Source of the DNA: Dorea_D sp963559605
GTDB lineage: Bacteria > Bacillota > Clostridia > Lachnospirales > Lachnospiraceae
Length of the DNA stretch: 64,000 bases
Assembly (NCBI GenBank): GCA_963559605.1
Contig: CAUWLL010000008.1
Coordinates: 16,865 to 80,864, forward strand
Direction: 5' to 3'
Both the position numbers and the translations under genes were made by a program. Each line of letters opens with the position of its first letter. Positions within the stretch are counted from its first letter, which is position 1. The notes beneath the pieces are model-generated. The model saw only the letters and a program-made list of their open reading frames with translations, had not been told where the DNA came from and did not search any database. This document shows, one piece after another, positions 60,622 through 64,000 of this stretch.

Positions 60622-62049
60622 TTAGAACCTAAAGTAAATAAATGGGTTATATGTTCCGCCGGATAACCGGATGATACACCACGCAAGCCCTACTACAGCC
60701 ATGATATTCAAAGCGCGCTGTACCCATTGCCATTTTACATCCTGCTGCATTTCCGGATGATAAATATGACTGCGAATACAGTCTGCCACCGGGCGGATCG
60801 GCGCTGCTCCTATCACTGCAACGATTAAAATACAAAGAAACCAAGGCGTCAACTGTGCTACTGTTAAGCTGACAGCTTCCGGTCTCATTGCAAAATCAGT
60901 GAACATCTTTTTTATCATAATAAGTCCTTGCATCAACGTATCTGCGCGGAAGATAACGAATCCTACACATACCACAAGCACAGAGTAAATATGTCCTAAT
61001 ACTTTTGGAAGTTTACGGATCGCCGGCACAAACTCTTCCAAAAATAAAAACGCACCATGGTAAAGTCCCCATATGACAAACGTCCAGTTTGCACCATGCC
61101 AAAGTCCTGTAAAGAAAAATACGATCATCTTATTAACGGCAGTGCGGACACGCCCTTTGCGATTTCCTCCAAGCGGAATATACAAATACTCTTTGAACCA
61201 TCCCGATAAGGACATATGCCATCTTCTCCAAAAGTCTTTGATAGAGACTACTCCATATGGATACATGAAGTTTTCCTTAATTTGGAAGCCAAACAATTTC
61301 CCCAGACCGATAGCCATATCGCTGTATCCACTGAAATCATAATAAATCTGCATCATGTAAGCGATCGCTCCCAGCCATGCTGTAAGCGCATTCACTTCTG
61401 TAAGGGATGCCGAAAACACGGTGTCCGCTACCAATCCCATGGTGTTGGCAATCAGTATTTTCTTGCCCAGTCCACCTACAAATCTCCGCACACCATGGAC
61501 ACACTCTTTCAGGTCATGATGCCGCTCCCTGATCTGCTCTCCTATATCGCGAAATTTGATAATCGGTCCAGCGATCAACTGTGGGAAAAAAGAAATATAC
61601 AGCAACACTACCCAATAACTCTTTTCCGCTTTTACCTTGTCATAGTACACATCTACGACGTAGGACAAAGCCTGGAATGTAAAAAAGGAAATTCCGATCG
61701 GCATCACAATTTCCGGTATCGGCACGTCTGTACCGAATGCACCATTGCAAGTAGATATGAGAAATCCCGTATACTTAAATACCGCCAGCACACCTAGGTT
61801 CACTGCAATCGCCACTATCATGATCGGCTTTTTCTTCTCTTTATACTTATCGATACCAAGGGCACAGAAATAATTAAGCAGTGAACTTAAAATCAACAAC
61901 CCAACATATACGGGTTCTCCATATGCATAAAATAGCAAACTTGCCAGTATCAAAAGTGCATTTTTGAGTTTTAACGATGGCGCTGCCCAGTATAATATAC
62001 AAACAATGGGCAAAAATACGCACATAAATACTAACGAACTAAAAATCAT
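60622..62049 (-). CDS. MBOAT-family O-acyltransferase (AlgI/DltB-like)
   Basis: A 475-residue membrane protein with about 10-12 helices. The conserved MBOAT region has FWRRWHMSLSGWFKEYLYIP and the catalytic-site His in FFFTGLWHGANWTFVIWGLY. It should move acetyl groups across the membrane for sugar O-acetylation, with the DHHW protein encoded 16 bp downstream. The target may be wall teichoic acid or an exopolysaccharide. Confidence 0.92.
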   Translation of the reverse strand: MIFSSLVFMCVFLPIVCILYWAAPSLKLKNALLILASLLFYAYGEPVYVGLLILSSLLNYFCALGIDKYKEKKKPIMIVAIAVNLGVLAVFKYTGFLISTCNGAFGTDVPIPEIVMPIGISFFTFQALSYVVDVYYDKVKAEKSYWVVLLYISFFPQLIAGPIIKFRDIGEQIRERHHDLKECVHGVRRFVGGLGKKILIANTMGLVADTVFSASLTEVNALTAWLGAIAYMMQIYYDFSGYSDMAIGLGKLFGFQIKENFMYPYGVVSIKDFWRRWHMSLSGWFKEYLYIPLGGNRKGRVRTAVNKMIVFFFTGLWHGANWTFVIWGLYHGAFLFLEEFVPAIRKLPKVLGHIYSVLVVCVGFVIFRADTLMQGLIMIKKMFTDFAMRPEAVSLTVAQLTPWFLCILIVAVIGAAPIRPVADCIRSHIYHPEMQQDVKWQWVQRALNIMAVVGLAWCIIRLSGGTYNPFIYFRF

Positions 62050-62081
62050 TTTCAGCTAACCTTTCCTCATTACACAGAAGA

Positions 62082-62107
62082 CTGCTGAGCAGTTCCCTGC
62101 TCAGCAG
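62082..62107 (-). terminator. Hairpin after the transglutaminase-like gene
   Basis: CTGCTGAGCAG and CTGCTCAGCAG form an 11-bp perfect stem with a 4-base loop, 21 bases after the stop at 62128. It is followed on the minus strand by TCTTCTG, only moderately T-rich, so termination may be partial and allow read-through to the MBOAT gene. Confidence 0.6.
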
Positions 62108-62127
62108 CTTCTATACTAAACTTAAAA

Positions 62128-62865
62128 CTATTTCCAGCTGACCTTTCCATTTGACACTTTCAATGTGTAGCGTTTCGAACAGGACTGTCTGCTAAAACGA
62201 TACTTCGTCTGCATATAGCAGTTGATTTTCGGATAAGATCTCTGCATATTGGCATCACACTTCTTCCATTTTCTGCCACTCTTTATCTCTGTCCATCCGT
62301 GAGGAGTTGTTCCTCCTCCTCTATGGCCAATTTTGCCTACAGCCACACGACTATCGTATCCTATGACACGTGCAATATATGCAAAAGCTGATGCATAGCG
62401 ATAACAGTTTCCTTTTTTCTTAGTAAACATGTCTCTTGCAAACTTCGGCATCTTCTTAGCGCTGCAGCCGTCATAGGAACGTTTGTAAGGATATTTTTTC
62501 CACAATTTATCATAGCAGACTTTCAATTTCTTACTCTTAGACCAACTAGGCTTTGTGTATTTTCTCACGAAAGATACTGCTTGTCTCACTTCTTTTGTTG
62601 TGACACGTTTCCCTTGCTTGTCTACGTAGTAATAACCTGTTTTCGTGCTGCCGACTATTTTATTTACTTCTTTTTTCCCTTTAGAGTTGAAGTAATATGT
62701 ATATTTCCCGATTTTCTTCCAGCCTGCAGCAGGTTTGCTTGCTGCCACTGCCGCCTTGGGTGAAGCTTCTACAGTTTCTTTTGCAACAACTTCTATACCG
62801 GCAGACGTTCCTACCAGAACTACCGTCATAAGAAGCAACAAAAGACTTTTTATTCTTCCCTTCAT
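62128..62865 (-). CDS. Secreted transglutaminase-like protein
   Basis: A 245-residue exported protein. The signal peptide (LLLLLMTVVLVGTSAGIEVV) is followed by a wall-binding-type repeat (GWKKIGKYTYYFNSKGKK, YYYVDKQGK) and a transglutaminase-like core. The likely triad is Cys in KGNCYRYASAFAYIARVIGY, His in PHGWTEIKSGRKWKKCD and the Asp of KKCDANMQ. It may crosslink or cleave surface proteins. AGGAGAG lies before the start. It lies between tuf and the acetylation genes. Confidence 0.85.
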   Translation of the reverse strand: MKGRIKSLLLLLMTVVLVGTSAGIEVVAKETVEASPKAAVAASKPAAGWKKIGKYTYYFNSKGKKEVNKIVGSTKTGYYYVDKQGKRVTTKEVRQAVSFVRKYTKPSWSKSKKLKVCYDKLWKKYPYKRSYDGCSAKKMPKFARDMFTKKKGNCYRYASAFAYIARVIGYDSRVAVGKIGHRGGGTTPHGWTEIKSGRKWKKCDANMQRSYPKINCYMQTKYRFSRQSCSKRYTLKVSNGKVSWK

Positions 62866-62895
62866 GTATTTTCTCTCCTTTTTATCCTTAACAAA

Positions 62896-62935
62896 ACTGC
62901 CCCCCCCCTAAAAATTTAGGCGGAAAAGGGCAGTA
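62896..62935 (-). terminator. Terminator after tuf, with a run of nine C/G
   Basis: On the minus strand ACTGCCC and GGGCAGT pair and are followed by TTTTG, 28 bases after the tuf stop. The right arm is embedded in a run of nine G (nine C at about 62900-62908 on the plus strand). Confidence 0.78.
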
Positions 62936-62962
62936 TAATCTTATAACTTATAAAATTGACAA

Positions 62963-64000
62963 TTACTCTACGATTGTAGCAACTCTACCAGAACCTACTG
63001 TACGTCCGCCTTCACGGATAGCGAAACGAAGTCCCTGCTCCATAGCAACTGGATGGATCAGTTCGATAGACATCTCTACGTTATCACCAGGCATACACAT
63101 CTCTACACCTTCTGGAAGGTTACATACACCTGTAACGTCTGTTGTTCTGAAGTAGAACTGTGGACGATAGTTGTTGAAGAATGGAGTATGACGTCCACCC
63201 TCGTCTTTTGTTAATACGTAAACCTGAGCTGTAAATTTCTTGTGGCATGTTACAGAACCTGGTTTAACAAGAACCTGACCTCTTTCAATCTCTGTTCTCT
63301 GAATACCACGAAGAAGTGCTCCGATGTTATCTCCAGCCTGAGCCTCATCAAGAAGCTTACGGAACATCTCGATTCCTGTTACAACAGTCTTCTTAACATC
63401 ATCATGGATACCGATGATTTCAACTTCGTCAGATACGTGAAGTGTTCCACGCTCTACTCTACCTGTAGCAACTGTTCCACGTCCTGTGATAGAGAATACG
63501 TCCTCGATAGGCATAAGGAATGGCTGATCTGTAGCACGCTGTGGATCTGGGATATAGCTATCAACTGCAGCCATAAGCTCCATAACTTTATCGCCCCACT
63601 CGCCGTTTGGATCCTCAAGAGCTTTAAGAGCAGAACCCCGGATGATCGGTGTGTCATCTCCTGGGAACTCGTACTCGTCAAGAAGCTCACGGATCTCCAT
63701 CTCTACTAACTCAAGAAGCTCCTCATCGTCTACCATATCACATTTGTTCATGAATACTACGATGTAAGGAACACCTACCTGACGAGAAAGCAGGATATGC
63801 TCTCTTGTCTGAGCCATAACACCGTCAGTAGCAGCAACTACAAGGATAGCGCCGTCCATCTGAGCAGCACCTGTGATCATGTTCTTAACGTAGTCAGCAT
63901 GTCCAGGACAGTCAACGTGAGCGTAGTGACGGTTATCTGTCTCATACTCAACGTGAGCTGTAGAAATTGTGATTCCACGCTCTCTCTCTTCTGGAGCTTT
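62963..64000 (-). CDS. tuf: Elongation factor Tu (N-terminus outside the window)
   Basis: The frame is open to the window edge and gives the last 345 of about 397 residues. Visible GTPase motifs are RGITISTAHVEYET (switch I), DCPGHADYVKNM (switch II) and NKCDMVDDEEL (base recognition); domains 2 and 3 follow (GRGTVATGRVERGTL, FRTTDVTGVCNLPEGVEMCM). The P-loop is beyond the edge. It brings aminoacyl-tRNA to the ribosome. A terminator follows it. Confidence 0.98.
   Translation of the reverse strand, partial: KAPEERERGITISTAHVEYETDNRHYAHVDCPGHADYVKNMITGAAQMDGAILVVAATDGVMAQTREHILLSRQVGVPYIVVFMNKCDMVDDEELLELVEMEIRELLDEYEFPGDDTPIIRGSALKALEDPNGEWGDKVMELMAAVDSYIPDPQRATDQPFLMPIEDVFSITGRGTVATGRVERGTLHVSDEVEIIGIHDDVKKTVVTGIEMFRKLLDEAQAGDNIGALLRGIQRTEIERGQVLVKPGSVTCHKKFTAQVYVLTKDEGGRHTPFFNNYRPQFYFRTTDVTGVCNLPEGVEMCMPGDNVEMSIELIHPVAMEQGLRFAIREGGRTVGSGRVATIVE

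Overview
The window reads as the chromosome of a low-to-mid-GC Firmicute, most likely a gut Lachnospiraceae-type clostridium. Pointers are strong AGGAGG ribosome binding sites, YesM/YesN-type two-component pairs, a GlgC/GlgD pair, a Firmicute L10 leader, Gly-Lys-rich secreted proteins and a selenium-dependent molybdenum hydroxylase cluster. Almost all genes lie on the minus strand; the exceptions are a LysR regulator, an aminotransferase, glgCD and two secreted proteins.

Layout in rising coordinates. 1-5.3 kb: the 5' part of a sugar-binding lipoprotein gene, a sensor kinase/AraC-type regulator pair and a LacI regulator. 5.4-12.6 kb: ribokinase, DhaL, DhaK, a short-chain dehydrogenase and an RbsABC-like sugar ABC transporter, a probable route for uptake, oxidation and phosphorylation of a polyol or short ketose. 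12.8-16.9 kb: a second kinase/regulator pair in one operon with a degenerate double ABC ATPase lacking both Walker A motifs. 17.2-18.4 kb: rplJ-rplL with an L10 leader. 18.5-28.2 kb: a nine-gene dipeptide/oligopeptide transport and peptide or amide breakdown operon, with a divergent LysR gene. 29-32.3 kb: flavodoxin-like protein, LysR regulator and AlaA-like aminotransferase. 32.4-34.7 kb: rpmG-secE-nusG-rplK-rplA. 34.8-37.1 kb: glgC-glgD behind a 28-bp perfect palindrome. 37.2-39 kb: purC, and ribU under an FMN riboswitch.

39-53 kb is a tightly packed run of 15 co-oriented genes. In transcription order they are the FAD, 2Fe-2S and molybdenum subunits of a xanthine/purine dehydrogenase, a MocA-YqeB fusion, YqeC, an XdhC-family protein, MoaC, MoaA, MogA, a HipA-like kinase, a MoeA-like protein, a MOSC protein and ModA, ModB and ModC. 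This joins enzyme, selenium and cofactor maturation, pterin synthesis and molybdate uptake. modA carries an in-frame TGA at codon 35. Coding sense continues on both sides, the start overlaps the previous stop as ATGA, and a stem-loop with a GGA apical loop follows the TGA. The simplest interesting reading is a selenocysteine-containing molybdate-binding protein; a nonsense mutation is the alternative.

53.5-54.9 kb holds an NCS2 xanthine/uracil-type permease that would feed the hydroxylase. 55-62.9 kb codes for surface functions: a PPC/FN3 secreted protein, a protein with two bacterial Ig-like repeats and a transglutaminase-like domain whose cysteine appears to be serine, a DUF348/G5 protein, DHHW and MBOAT acyltransferase components and a secreted transglutaminase-like protein. 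The window ends inside tuf. The ribosomal genes are split: rplA is followed about 14 kb later by rplJL, and no rpoB follows rplL in the window.
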